DNA of 64,000 nucleotides from Hydrogenophaga sp. (GCA_016741995.1 JACVCO010000007.1:124001-188000), one strand, 5' to 3'. Positions 8,803 through 16,923 are shown, counted from the first letter of the stretch. Notes: generated by a model not told the origin, from the letters alone. Translations and numbers: made by a program.

Positions 8803-9693
8803 ATGAGCCACGCCCGCGTCACGCTCGATCAATGGAACGCCCTGGTGGCCGTTGTGGAAGCCGGCAGCTACGCGAAGGCGGCCGAACAACTCAGCCGCAG
8901 CCAATCGTCCGTCACCTACGCGGTGCAACAGATCCAGTCGCAGCTGGGCGTGCAGGTGTTCGAGCTCGAAGGCCGCAAGGCGCGGCTCACGCCCACGGGC
9001 GAACAGCTCTACCAGCGCGCGCGCTACCTGATCGCGGAAGCGGCGTCGCTGGAAACGGCATCGACCTGCCTGTCCCTGGGCTGGGAGGCCGAGCTGCGCC
9101 TGGCCGTGGAGGTGATCTACCCCAACCGGCGCCTGTTCGAGTGCCTGGAGCGCTTCGGCGAAAGCGCCACGCACACGCGCGTGGAGGTGGTGGAGGCCGT
9201 GCTCGGGCACCGCACGTCCCTGCTCGACGAAGGCGCGGTGCACCTCGCGATCTTCGGCAGCGTGCCCACCGGCTACGAGGGCGAGCACCTGATGCGCGTG
9301 CGCTTCGTGCTGGTGGCGCACCCCGATCACCCGCTGCACGGCCTGGGGCGCGCGATCACGCTGCGCGACCTGCGCCAGCACCGCCACCTGGTGATCCGCG
9401 AGACCAGCCGCGACCGCGCGAGCGAGCCCGCGCTGCAGACGCCCCAACGCTGGACGGTGGGTCACATGTCCACCTCGATCGAAGCGGCGCGCGGTGGCCA
9501 TGGCTTCGCCTGGCTGCCCGAGGAACTGATCCGCCACGACCTCGAGGCGGGCACGCTCAAGCCATTGCCCATGCGCCGCGGCGGCGAGCGCTTCGCCGAT
9601 CTCTACCTGGTCTACGGCGACCGCGAGGGCGCGGGCCCGGCCGCGCTGCGGCTGGCCGAGATCCTCATCGCCAACGCGCGCGGCACGGGCTGA
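8803..9693 (+). CDS. LysR family transcriptional regulator
   Basis: The 296-aa protein has an N-terminal helix-turn-helix (about residues 5-65; AKAAEQLSRSQSSVTYAVQQIQ) and a LysR substrate-binding domain behind it. Divergent placement next to the azoreductase gene suggests that it controls that gene and itself, perhaps in response to quinones or aromatic electrophiles; this is inference. The gene ends immediately before the stop codon of the convergent AhpD-like gene. Confidence 0.87.
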   Translation: MSHARVTLDQWNALVAVVEAGSYAKAAEQLSRSQSSVTYAVQQIQSQLGVQVFELEGRKARLTPTGEQLYQRARYLIAEAASLETASTCLSLGWEAELRLAVEVIYPNRRLFECLERFGESATHTRVEVVEAVLGHRTSLLDEGAVHLAIFGSVPTGYEGEHLMRVRFVLVAHPDHPLHGLGRAITLRDLRQHRHLVIRETSRDRASEPALQTPQRWTVGHMSTSIEAARGGHGFAWLPEELIRHDLEAGTLKPLPMRRGGERFADLYLVYGDREGAGPAALRLAEILIANARGTG

Positions 9694-10152
9694 TCACACC
9701 AGCGGCTTGTCGGCCACGGGCGCGCGCATGCCCACGGCCATGCGGTTCCAGGCGTTGATCTGCGCGATGGTCCAGCTCAGTTCCACGATCTCCTGATCGC
9801 TGAAGTGCGCGCGCAGCGCGTCGAAGGCGCCGTCGTGGCCCGCATGCCCTTCGGGCAAACGCGTGAGCACTTCGGCCCAGGCCAGCGCGGCGCGCTCGCG
9901 CGCGGTGTAGAGCGTGGTCTCGCGCCAGGTGGAGAGGCTGTTCAGGCGCTGCCAGCCCTCGCCGTGGTGGCGCAGTTCGCGCGCGTGCATGTCGACGCAG
10001 AACGCGCAGCCGTTGATCTGCGAGACGCGCAGGTCCATCAACGACATCAGCGGCTTGCCCAGCGACGAGCCGGCGGTGCTGTTCTTGACGGCGGCCTGCG
10101 CCTGGTAGGCCTTGGGCAGGAGTTCGGTCCAGGGGAGTCGGGGAGCGTTCAC
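9694..10152 (-). CDS. AhpD-like carboxymuconolactone decarboxylase family protein
   Basis: The 152-aa protein carries the AhpD redox motif GCAFCVDMH (CxxC followed by a histidine), which in this family supports peroxidase or thiol-disulfide chemistry. The GTG at 10152 is the start; AAAGG lies about 8 nt upstream and this gives normal family length. It follows an ECF41 sigma-factor gene by 44 nt and has its own ECF41-type promoter inside the end of that gene. ECF41 sigma factors are known to be paired with CMD/oxidoreductase/epimerase genes, so this is the likely target. Confidence 0.85.
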   Translation of the reverse strand: MNAPRLPWTELLPKAYQAQAAVKNSTAGSSLGKPLMSLMDLRVSQINGCAFCVDMHARELRHHGEGWQRLNSLSTWRETTLYTARERAALAWAEVLTRLPEGHAGHDGAFDALRAHFSDQEIVELSWTIAQINAWNRMAVGMRAPVADKPLV

Positions 10153-10196
10153 GGGCTTGCCTTTCGAATGGAGGGGATGAAGAAGACCTTCACCCC

Positions 10197-11138
10197 TCAA
10201 GACGAAGCAGGGTCGCCCTTTGTGACGTAGTGCGTGACGGCCGGATCCACCAGCGCATCGCCGCGCGCTTCGGCGATGCGCGCGAGCTTGTCGGGGTTGC
10301 GTTGCGTGTGGATGCGCACCACGCGCCCGCCTTCGATCTGCAAGGCCTGCGCCGATTCGAGCGCGCCGTCGATGAAGCGCAACAGGCCCCACTCGCCATT
10401 GAGCTCGGCGAGTTCGTAGTGAACACGGCCGGCGTAGCGCAGGCTGACCGCCATGTAGAGCTGCGCGATGCGCTGCCCACCGAGCAGGGGAACACCGAAG
10501 CTGGGCACCTTGCCGCCGCCGTCGCTGATGAGTTCGGCGTCTTCGGTGAGCGCGGCCTTGAGGCCCGCGATGTCGCCACGCGTGGCGGCCTCCGCGAAGG
10601 CGCGCAGCAGGCGCTGCTGGTCTTCGGGCGCCACGGTCTGGCGGCTGCGCCCGTCCTTGAGCAGGGTGCGTGCGCGGTGCACCAGCTGGCGGCAGGCCGC
10701 TTCGCTCTTGCCCAGCGCCGCGGCCACCTCGCCGTAGTCGGCCTCGAAGATGTCGCGCAGCAGGAAGGCCGCGCGCGCCTCGGGCGCGAGGCGTTCGAGC
10801 ACCGTGAGGAACGCCACCGAGAGCTGGTCGGCGCGCTCGAGCACCTGCTCGGGCGTGTGCGGCGCGTCGGCCGCGGTGAGGATGGGCTCGGGCAGCCAGG
10901 TGCCCACGTAGTCCTCGCGCCGCGCCTGGGCGGCGCGCAGGCGGTCGATCGCCAGGCGCGTGGTGACGGCCACCAGCCAGGCTTCGGCGTTGGCCACGGC
11001 GGTGGTGTCGGTGCCGTGCCAGCGCAGCCAGGCATCCTGCACCACCTCCTCGGCGTCAGCGGCCGAGCCGAGCATGCGGTAGGCGATGCCGCGCAACCGG
11101 GAGCGCAGGCCCATGAAGGTATCGAGCGGGTCGTTCAT
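10197..11138 (-). CDS. sigJ: ECF41 family RNA polymerase sigma factor with C-terminal SnoaL-like domain
   Basis: The 313-aa protein has sigma-70 regions 2 and 4 (MLGSAADAEEVVQDAWLRW near residue 22; the region 4 helix-turn-helix around 130-160) and a fused SnoaL-like C-terminal domain. All three signatures described for ECF41 are present: WLPEP (81-85), DGGGK (206-210) and NPDKL (281-285). In this family the C-terminal domain itself controls activity in place of a separate anti-sigma factor. The same promoter motif precedes both this gene and the AhpD-like gene downstream, indicating autoregulation. Confidence 0.92.
   Translation of the reverse strand: MNDPLDTFMGLRSRLRGIAYRMLGSAADAEEVVQDAWLRWHGTDTTAVANAEAWLVAVTTRLAIDRLRAAQARREDYVGTWLPEPILTAADAPHTPEQVLERADQLSVAFLTVLERLAPEARAAFLLRDIFEADYGEVAAALGKSEAACRQLVHRARTLLKDGRSRQTVAPEDQQRLLRAFAEAATRGDIAGLKAALTEDAELISDGGGKVPSFGVPLLGGQRIAQLYMAVSLRYAGRVHYELAELNGEWGLLRFIDGALESAQALQIEGGRVVRIHTQRNPDKLARIAEARGDALVDPAVTHYVTKGDPASS
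10201..10227 (-). promoter_or_regulatory. ECF41-type promoter for the AhpD-like gene
   Basis: On the minus strand CGTCACA (10227-10221), a 16-nt spacer and CGTC (10204-10201) match the reported ECF41 promoter TGTCACA-N16-CGTC at 10 of 11 positions with the exact spacing. It overlaps the 3' end of the sigma gene and would start transcription about 40 nt before the GTG of the AhpD-like gene. Confidence 0.75.
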
Positions 11139-11147
11139 GCGCGCTTA

Positions 11148-11174
11148 GACGGATGGGGCCGCGCGATTGTGACG
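11148..11174 (-). promoter_or_regulatory. ECF41-type promoter for the sigma-factor gene
   Basis: CGTCACA (11174-11168), N16 and CGTC (11151-11148) on the minus strand repeat exactly the motif found before the AhpD-like gene. Its -10 element ends only 9 nt before the sigma-factor ATG, so the mRNA would be nearly leaderless. Confidence 0.75.
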
Positions 11175-11223
11175 CCGCATCCCCGCGGGCGACGAACGGC
11201 TCACACGATGCTCCGGATTCCTT

Positions 11224-11235
11224 GCCCGATCCTGC
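11224..11235. repeat. Shared GCCCGATCCTGC motif, copy upstream of araC-type gene
   Basis: GCCCGATCCTGC at 11224-11235 is identical to copies at 15079 and 15100 near the molybdenum hydroxylase operon. A weaker half-site (8 of 12 matches) lies 21 bp upstream at 11203. A likely AraC-type operator. Confidence 0.5.
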
Positions 11236-11284
11236 GGACACGCCGGCCGCCAATGCCCCCGCGCTTCCATCGGCGGGGTGGCTT

Positions 11285-11296
11285 GCCCGATCATGC
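11285..11296. repeat. Shared GCCCGATCATGC motif, second copy upstream of araC-type gene
   Basis: This copy has one mismatch to the motif at 11224 and keeps the flanking CTT. It lies 29 bp before the regulator ATG, where binding could repress the gene. Confidence 0.45.
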
Positions 11297-11324
11297 GGGC
11301 GCCACGCCACCCACGAAGAAGCCC

Positions 11325-12251
11325 ATGCTGCCGCCCCCCGACGCCCTGCGCGAGATCAACGCCGTGATTGCCCGATCCACCGAGGCCGACGGCTTCACGC
11401 CGACGGCCATCGACCACCTGTTCTTCGCGCGCCAGAGCTCGCCCACCCTGCCCCTGCACACCGCACAGTGGCCCTGCTTCGCGCTCGTCACCCAAGGCAG
11501 CAAGCGGCTCACGCTGGGCGACGAGGTCTACCACTACGGCGCCGGCGACTGCCTGCTGGTGACGCTGGATCTGCCGGTGGTCTCGTGCATCGTGGAGGCC
11601 ACGCCCGAGCGGCCCAAGCTGGCCCTGGGCATGGCGATCGACAACGCGCGCCTGCAGGAGGTGCTGGCGCGCGTGAGCCTGCCGCCCGAGGTGCTGCGCG
11701 GCGACAGCCCGCGCGGCGTGGCGGTGCACAAGGCCCCGGCCGAACTGCTCGACGCCATGCTGCGCCTGGTGCGGCTGCTGGAGCGGCCGCAGGACATCGC
11801 CTCGCTCGCCCCCCTGATCGAGCAGGAGATCCTCTACCGCCTGCTCACCGGCCCGCACGGCCCGTCGCTGTTGCGCATCGCCTCGGCCAACAGCCCGGGC
11901 AACAAGATCGCCAAGGCCATCGCCTGGCTGCGCGAGCACTACGCGCAGCCGCTGCGCATCGAGGCGCTGGCACAGCACACGGGCATGAGCGCGTCCTCGT
12001 TGCACCACCACTTCAACCTCGCCACGGCGATGACGCCGCTGCAGTACCAGAAGCGGCTGCGCCTGCAGGAGGCGCGCCGCCTGATGCTGGTGGACCGGCT
12101 CGACGTGAGCAGCGCCGGCTACCGCGTGGGCTACCAGAGCCCCTCGCAGTTCAGCCGCGAGTACAGCCGCCAGTACGGCCTGTCGCCGCTGCGCGACGTG
12201 GAGAGCGCGCGCGGCCGAACCGAGGGCTACGTGCCCCTCGAATCGGCCTGA
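11325..12251 (+). CDS. AraC family transcriptional regulator (AraC_N cupin domain)
   Basis: The 308-aa protein has an N-terminal cupin-type effector domain (PLHTAQWPCFALVTQGSKRL; VYHYGAGDCLLVTLDLPV) and a C-terminal double helix-turn-helix (about residues 205-300: IEALAQHTGMSASSLHHHF; AGYRVGYQSPSQFSREYSR). This subfamily often regulates aldehyde or alcohol oxidoreductases. ATG 11325 is preferred because GAAGAAG precedes it and the N-terminus then fits the family. The gene converges on the IorAB-type operon; the shared repeat upstream of both suggests it regulates that operon. Confidence 0.88.
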   Translation: MLPPPDALREINAVIARSTEADGFTPTAIDHLFFARQSSPTLPLHTAQWPCFALVTQGSKRLTLGDEVYHYGAGDCLLVTLDLPVVSCIVEATPERPKLALGMAIDNARLQEVLARVSLPPEVLRGDSPRGVAVHKAPAELLDAMLRLVRLLERPQDIASLAPLIEQEILYRLLTGPHGPSLLRIASANSPGNKIAKAIAWLREHYAQPLRIEALAQHTGMSASSLHHHFNLATAMTPLQYQKRLRLQEARRLMLVDRLDVSSAGYRVGYQSPSQFSREYSRQYGLSPLRDVESARGRTEGYVPLESA

Positions 12252-12263
12252 CGCACCCCGGCC

Positions 12264-14495
12264 TCAGGCCATCTTGAAGGGCAGGTCGCGCAGCGGCTTG
12301 CCGGTGATGCGCGCGATGGCGTTCGCGAACGCGGGCGCCAACGGCGGCAGGCCCGGCTCGCCCATGCCGGTGGGTGGCTCGGCGCTGGGCACGGTGTGCA
12401 CCGCGATCTGCGGCATCTCGGTGATGCGCGCGACGCGGTAATCGCCGAAGTTGCTCTGCTCGACCACGCCGTCTTTCAAGGTGATGGCCGCGCCCGGCAG
12501 GCACATGCCCAGGCCCATGAGCGCGGCGCCCTGCACCTGCGCCTCCACGGTGCGCGGGTTGATGACAAGGTTGCAGTGCACGCCCGCCGTCACCTGGTGC
12601 AGCACGGGCTCGCCGTCCTTCACCGAGGCCTCGACCACGTAGGCCACCACGGAGTCGAAGCTCTCGTGCACCGCCACGCCCCAGGCGCGGCCCGTGGGCA
12701 ACTGGCGTTTGCCGTAGCCGCTCTTGTCCACCGCGAGCTGCAGCGCCGCGGTGTGGCGCGGGTGCGCCTTGCCGAACAGCGCCAGCCGGTAGGCCACCGG
12801 GTCCTGCTTCGTCTCGCGCGCGATCTCGTCGATCAACGTTTCCATGACGAACGCGGTGTGGGTGGAGCCCACGCTGCGCCACCACAGCACCGGCACGTTC
12901 AGCTTCGGGTGGTGCACCGTGAGGCGCATGGGCACCGGGTAGGGCGCGCGCATGCCTTCCACCGCGGTCTGGTCCACGCCGTTCTTCACCATGCCCTGCT
13001 CGAAGAAGGTGCCGGCCATGATGGACTGGCCCACGATGGCGTGGTCCCACGCGAGCACGCGGCCGCGCTCGTCGAAGCCGACCTGCGCGCGGTGCAGGTG
13101 CATGGGCCGGTAGTAGCCGCCCTTGATGTCGTCCTCGCGGCTCCACACGGTGCGCACCGGTGCCTTCAGGCCGGCGCCCTGCGCGGCCTTGGCGATGGTG
13201 CAGGCCTCGACCACGTACTCGCCCGAGGGAATGCCGCGCCGGCCGAAGCCACCGCCCGCGGCCTGCACGCTCACGCGCACCTGCTCGGGCTTCAGGCCCA
13301 GCGTGCGCGCCGCGGCCATGCCGTCCAGGCCCGGCATCTGCGTGCCCAGCCACAGCGTGGCGCCCTGCTCCCCCAGTTCCACCGTGCAGTTGAGCGGCTC
13401 CATGGGCGCGTGCGCGAGGTAGGGGAACACGAACTCGGCCTCGATGCGTTTCGGCGCCGCGGCCAGCGGCGCCATGTCGGCATCGAAGTGCTTCGCGCCC
13501 GGCTGGCGCACGAGTTCGCGGTACTGCGCGAGCTGGCGCTCGCTGTCGACCTTCTCCACCGCGTCGGTGGCCCAGTCGAGCTTGAGCGCATCGCGGCCGC
13601 TGCGGGCCTGCCAATAACCATCGGCGATCACGACCACCCCCTCGGCGCCGCGGTCCAGCGGCACGCGCAGCACGGCCTTCACGCCCTTCACCGCGCGTGC
13701 GGCGCTGTCGTCCACGCTGCGCAGCTTCGCGCCGAACACCGGCGGGCGCGCGACCACGGCGGTGAGTTGCCCCGGGCGGCGCACGTCGATGCCGAAATCC
13801 TGCCGCCCACTGCTCTTGGCGGCGGCGTCGAGCCGCGTGGTGGGCTTGCCGATCAGCTTGAACTGTTTCGGGTCTTTCAGTGCCACCTTCTCGGGCACGG
13901 GTTGCTTCATGGCGTCGTCCGCCAGTTCGCCGTAGGCGAGCTTGCGCCCACCGGGGCCGATCACATGGCCAGCCTCGGTGCGCAGGCGCGATGCGTCCAC
14001 CTGCCAGCGCGCGGCGGCGGCCGACACCAGCATGGCCCGCGCGCGCGCACCCAGCTCACGGTACTGCGTGTAGCTGTTCTTGATGGCGGTGGAGCCGCCG
14101 GTGAGGTGCATGCCCCACAACGGGTCGGCGTAGGCCGGGTCGCTGGTGCCGAGCTGGCTGCGCACCTTGGTCCAGTCGGCGTCGAGCTCCTCGGCCAGGA
14201 TCAGCGGCAGCGCGGTCTGCACGCCCTGGCCGAACTCGAGCCGGTTGACGGTCACGGTCACGGTGCCGTCGCGCGCGATGGCGACGAAGGCGCCGGGTTG
14301 CTGCGTGGGCTTGAGGCCCGCGGCGGCATCGGCCTGCGCGAGCGCGGCCAGCGGGGCCACACCGAGCGCGAAGCCACCGAGGCCGACGAGCTTGAGGAAG
14401 CCGCGGCGCGGCAGCTCGGCCGCGCCATCGGTGTGTTCGCGCGCCAGCAGGTGCTGCAGGGCGCGCGGCATGTCATGGGCGATGGAGGGCAGCAT
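12264..14495 (-). CDS. iorB: Molybdenum hydroxylase large subunit, isoquinoline 1-oxidoreductase beta type
   Basis: The 743-aa protein is the molybdopterin cytosine dinucleotide-binding subunit of a xanthine-oxidase-family enzyme. A twin-arginine signal (PRRGFLKLVGLGGFALG, from about residue 30) shows Tat export. GGGFGRRG and the C-terminal MGEPGLPPLAP segment carry the Mo-cofactor and catalytic-glutamate regions. AAGGAGGA lies 7-8 nt before the chosen ATG. These enzymes oxidise aldehydes or hydroxylate N-heterocycles in the periplasm. There is no cytochrome c subunit here. The actual substrate is unknown; AraC-linked IorAB homologues often act on aldehydes. Confidence 0.88.
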   Translation of the reverse strand: MLPSIAHDMPRALQHLLAREHTDGAAELPRRGFLKLVGLGGFALGVAPLAALAQADAAAGLKPTQQPGAFVAIARDGTVTVTVNRLEFGQGVQTALPLILAEELDADWTKVRSQLGTSDPAYADPLWGMHLTGGSTAIKNSYTQYRELGARARAMLVSAAAARWQVDASRLRTEAGHVIGPGGRKLAYGELADDAMKQPVPEKVALKDPKQFKLIGKPTTRLDAAAKSSGRQDFGIDVRRPGQLTAVVARPPVFGAKLRSVDDSAARAVKGVKAVLRVPLDRGAEGVVVIADGYWQARSGRDALKLDWATDAVEKVDSERQLAQYRELVRQPGAKHFDADMAPLAAAPKRIEAEFVFPYLAHAPMEPLNCTVELGEQGATLWLGTQMPGLDGMAAARTLGLKPEQVRVSVQAAGGGFGRRGIPSGEYVVEACTIAKAAQGAGLKAPVRTVWSREDDIKGGYYRPMHLHRAQVGFDERGRVLAWDHAIVGQSIMAGTFFEQGMVKNGVDQTAVEGMRAPYPVPMRLTVHHPKLNVPVLWWRSVGSTHTAFVMETLIDEIARETKQDPVAYRLALFGKAHPRHTAALQLAVDKSGYGKRQLPTGRAWGVAVHESFDSVVAYVVEASVKDGEPVLHQVTAGVHCNLVINPRTVEAQVQGAALMGLGMCLPGAAITLKDGVVEQSNFGDYRVARITEMPQIAVHTVPSAEPPTGMGEPGLPPLAPAFANAIARITGKPLRDLPFKMA

Positions 14496-14509
14496 GGTCG
14501 TGTCCTCCT

Positions 14510-14983
14510 TCAGGCGATGGCGCGCGCGGCGTCGGCCACGGCGGCGCGGATGCGCGCGTAGGTGCCACAGCGGCACACGTTGCCGGCCATGGCGCCGTCG
14601 ATCTCGTCCGCGCTGGGCTGCTTGCCCTTGGGCAGCGATTTCAGGAACGCGGTGGCGCTCATGATCTGGCCGCTCTGGCAGTAGCCGCATTGCGCCACGT
14701 CGTGCTTCACCCAGGCGTTGTGCACCGCACGGCCGACGCGGTCGTCGCCACCGGTGACGGCTTCGATGGTGGTGATGCGCCGGCCTTCGACGCTGCTCAC
14801 CGGCGTGATGCACGAGCGCGTGGCCTGGCCGTCGACGTGCACGGTGCAGGCGCCGCACAGGGCGGCACCGCAGCCGAACTTGGTGCCGGTCATGCCCAGC
14901 GTGTCGCGCAGGGCCCAGAGCACGGGGGTGCCGGGGTCCACGTCGAGCGCGTGGTCGCGGCCATTGATGTTCAGGCGGGTCAT
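14510..14983 (-). CDS. iorA: [2Fe-2S] small subunit of molybdenum hydroxylase (IorA type)
   Basis: The 157-aa protein has two [2Fe-2S] domains. A plant-type cluster is bound by CGCGAALCGAC with the later SC in RSCITPV, and a second all-helical domain has CGYCQSGQ and CRCGTY. This is the normal small subunit for IorB-type enzymes. It lies 14 nt upstream of iorB on the same strand. Tandem AraC-like repeats lie about 100 bp upstream of the start. Confidence 0.9.
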   Translation of the reverse strand: MTRLNINGRDHALDVDPGTPVLWALRDTLGMTGTKFGCGAALCGACTVHVDGQATRSCITPVSSVEGRRITTIEAVTGGDDRVGRAVHNAWVKHDVAQCGYCQSGQIMSATAFLKSLPKGKQPSADEIDGAMAGNVCRCGTYARIRAAVADAARAIA

Positions 14984-15078
14984 GTGGGGGCTCCCGAAAG
15001 GTGGAACGGATGCACGATCCGGCGGCGTGTCGCCACCGGCGCCCGGCGAGTGTTTCCCGGACGCCCACGCGGGCGTTA

Positions 15079-15111
15079 GCCCGATCCTGCGAATGGCTTG
15101 CCCGATCCTGC
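15079..15111. promoter_or_regulatory. Tandem GCCCGATCCTGC repeats, candidate AraC operator
   Basis: Two exact copies of GCCCGATCCTGC start at 15079 and 15100, 21 bp apart (two helical turns), in direct orientation. That geometry is typical of AraC-family sites. The copies lie between iorA and the divergent TRAP receptor, and the same motif precedes the araC-type gene at 11325. Confidence 0.65.
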
Positions 15112-15247
15112 AAAGCCCGCTGCGGCCCCTCGTCACGCAAGGGTCAGTCCCGAGGAGAGCGGATCGACTCGGGTGGCATACTTACCGTCCCCCCGGGCGC
15201 GCGCTCGTACGCGCCCCTTCCCCATAGACTTTTGGAGACTTCCCCTC

Positions 15248-16330
15248 ATGGATCGTCGTTCCCTGATGAAGAACGCCGGCATCGCCGGCGTTCTGGCCAC
15301 CGGCATCGCCCCCGCGGTGCATGCACAAGCGGCCGTGCGCTGGCGCCTGGCGTCGAGCTTCCCCAAATCGCTGCCCACCATCTTCGGTTCGGCCGAGAAG
15401 TTCTCGGAAACCGTCAAGGCGCTGTCGGGCGGCAAGTTCGAGGTGTCGGTGCACGCCGCCGGTGAAATCGTCCCCGCCTTCGGCGTGGTCGATGCCATCC
15501 AGGACAGCACCATCGAGATGGCGCAGACGGCGCCCTACTACTTCACCGGCAAGAGCTCCATCTTCGCGTTCGGCTGCGCCGTGCCCTTCGGCCTGACCGC
15601 GCGCCACATGGACGCCTGGATGGAGCACGGCAACGGCCGCAAGCTCATGGACGAGTTCTACGGCCAGTACAACATCGTCTCGATGAGCTCGGGCAACACC
15701 GGCACCCAGATGGGCGGCTGGTACCGCAAAGAGATCAAGACCGTGGCCGACCTCAAGGGCCTGAAGATGCGCATGGGCGGCGGCCTGTTCGGCGAGTCCA
15801 TGGCCAAGCTGGGCGTGGTGGCGCAGAACATGCCCGCCGGCGAGGTGTACCAGGCACTGGAAAAAGGCACGCTGGACGCCACCGAATTCGTCGGCCCGTT
15901 CGACGACGAGCGCCTGGGCTTCAACAAGGTCGCGCCCTTCTACCACTACCCCGGCTGGTGGGAAGGCGGCGCCGAGCTCGAGTTCTTCATCAACAAGAAG
16001 GCCTTCGACGCGCTGTCGCCCGAGAACAAGGCCATCGTGCGCGCCGCCGGTGCCGTGGCCGCGCGCGACATGACCGCCAAGTACGACGCACAGAACCCGA
16101 TCGCCCTCAAGCGCCTGGTCGCTGGCGGCACCAAACTCATCGCCTTCCCCAAGGCCGTGATGGACGCCGGCTTCAAGACCGCGATGGAGGTGTTCGCCGA
16201 GCACGAGGCCAAGTCGCCCGAGTTCAAGAAGATCCACCAGGACATGCGCGCCTTCCAGCGCGACCAGATCCTGTGGAGCCGCTTCTCGGAATGGCGCTAC
16301 GACACCTACATCAGCTCGGCCAAGATCTGA
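15248..16330 (+). CDS. TRAP transporter solute receptor (DctP family), orphan
   Basis: The 360-aa protein starts with DRRSLMKNAGIAGVLATG, a Tat-like signal ending near AVHAQ. It continues as a DctP receptor of the larger group (SSFPKSLPTIFGSAEKF; GLKMRMGGGLFGESM; EFVGPFDDERLGFNKVAPFYHYPGWWEGG). The WWEGG region is typical of receptors for keto acids and mannitol-like compounds. No permease genes adjoin it, so it must use membrane subunits encoded elsewhere. A strong terminator follows. It diverges from iorA and may share the repeated operator there. Confidence 0.88.
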   Translation: MDRRSLMKNAGIAGVLATGIAPAVHAQAAVRWRLASSFPKSLPTIFGSAEKFSETVKALSGGKFEVSVHAAGEIVPAFGVVDAIQDSTIEMAQTAPYYFTGKSSIFAFGCAVPFGLTARHMDAWMEHGNGRKLMDEFYGQYNIVSMSSGNTGTQMGGWYRKEIKTVADLKGLKMRMGGGLFGESMAKLGVVAQNMPAGEVYQALEKGTLDATEFVGPFDDERLGFNKVAPFYHYPGWWEGGAELEFFINKKAFDALSPENKAIVRAAGAVAARDMTAKYDAQNPIALKRLVAGGTKLIAFPKAVMDAGFKTAMEVFAEHEAKSPEFKKIHQDMRAFQRDQILWSRFSEWRYDTYISSAKI

Positions 16331-16354
16331 TCGGCCGCTGATCGCAATGAAAAA

Positions 16355-16377
16355 GCCCGCCTCCTGGCGGGCTTTTT
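16355..16377 (+). terminator. Rho-independent terminator of the TRAP receptor gene
   Basis: GCCCGCC (16355-16361), loop TCCT and GGCGGGC (16366-16372) are followed by five T. A run of five A before the stem extends the pairing with the T-run. Confidence 0.9.
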
Positions 16378-16572
16378 CGTTGGTCAGGGTGTTATCAAGC
16401 TGATGGTCCAAGCGGTTGAGAACTCCATGTGGATAAAGCACCTCGCTGGACACGGGGTCACGGCCAGACCTCGATGCGGCAAGAATCAGGGTGGCGGGCC
16501 GGCCGTGGCCTTCGTAACAAGCCAGCCGGTGTTTGACGCCGCATCGCCCACGAGAGCGCCTGGCGCTACAAG

Positions 16573-16615
16573 GAGGCGATGGCTAGACTTCCGCAATCGG
16601 CCAGAAGCGGACATT
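16573..16615 (+). repeat. 43-bp inverted repeat, left copy
   Basis: It begins GAGGCGATGGCTAGACTTCC and ends CGGCCAGAAGCGGACATT. All 43 bases are repeated in inverted orientation at 17746-17788. Its last 20 bases or so resemble the internal repeats at 16903 and 17383. Confidence 0.85.
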
Positions 16616-16627
16616 GCGAGCATTCCT

Positions 16628-16894
16628 GTGGAGATAAAGAGTCCCGTAGCCATTTTTCTGCTCATAGCTGTGGCAGCAGGCGGCTATGGCAGCTTGTATT
16701 TGACGGAGTCACACAAGCGGGCATCTGCGTTCCTGCGCGCACCTCCCCACTCCTATGGTCCTCTCATCATCGTGAAAGGCCGGTGGAGCACCGATCAAAC
16801 GGATCTTTGGTACATGAGCTATGAAGGGCCCGGACAAGGCCAGTCGGTTCGAGTCCAAGTGGATAGCAAAGCTGATGTGACTATCGTCAAGTAG
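16628..16894 (+). CDS. Small putative membrane-anchored protein in the insert
   Basis: An 88-aa frame from GTG 16628 has an N-terminal hydrophobic segment (VAIFLLIAVAAGGYGSLYL) followed by a soluble tail of about 60 residues (LIIVKGRWSTDQTDLWYM and onward). No family is recognised. The frame is open further upstream through the 43-bp repeat, but the start after the repeat is more credible. It ends 8 nt before the next repeat. It could encode a small secreted or membrane protein; function is unknown. Confidence 0.4.
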   Translation: MEIKSPVAIFLLIAVAAGGYGSLYLTESHKRASAFLRAPPHSYGPLIIVKGRWSTDQTDLWYMSYEGPGQGQSVRVQVDSKADVTIVK

Positions 16895-16902
16895 CATGCG
16901 CT

Positions 16903-16923
16903 ATCGGCCAGAAGCGGATATTG
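16903..16923 (+). repeat. Internal repeat related to the 43-bp repeat
   Basis: ATCGGCCAGAAGCGGATATT matches the end of the left 43-bp repeat with one change. It lies between the first and second small ORFs. Confidence 0.7.

Larger units (their letters stand above)
16331..16627. other. 297-bp non-coding stretch at the left edge of an AT-richer insert
   Basis: After the terminator no convincing gene is seen. An imperfect 16-bp inverted repeat begins here (16391-16406, 14 of 16 matching the inverse at 17825-17840), and the left copy of a perfect 43-bp inverted repeat lies at 16573-16615. An open frame entering from 16403 lacks typical coding character before about 16628. Confidence 0.5.

Noticed and set aside
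12264..15140. 958-codon frame suggesting a fused molybdenum hydroxylase
   Set aside because: The extra N-terminal part is a shadow of the iorA gene; the Tat signal and strong ribosome-binding site mark the real start at 14495.
16403..16627. Upstream extension of the first small ORF in the insert
   Set aside because: The frame passes through the 43-bp repeat and has no coding character or good start; a start after the repeat is more credible.
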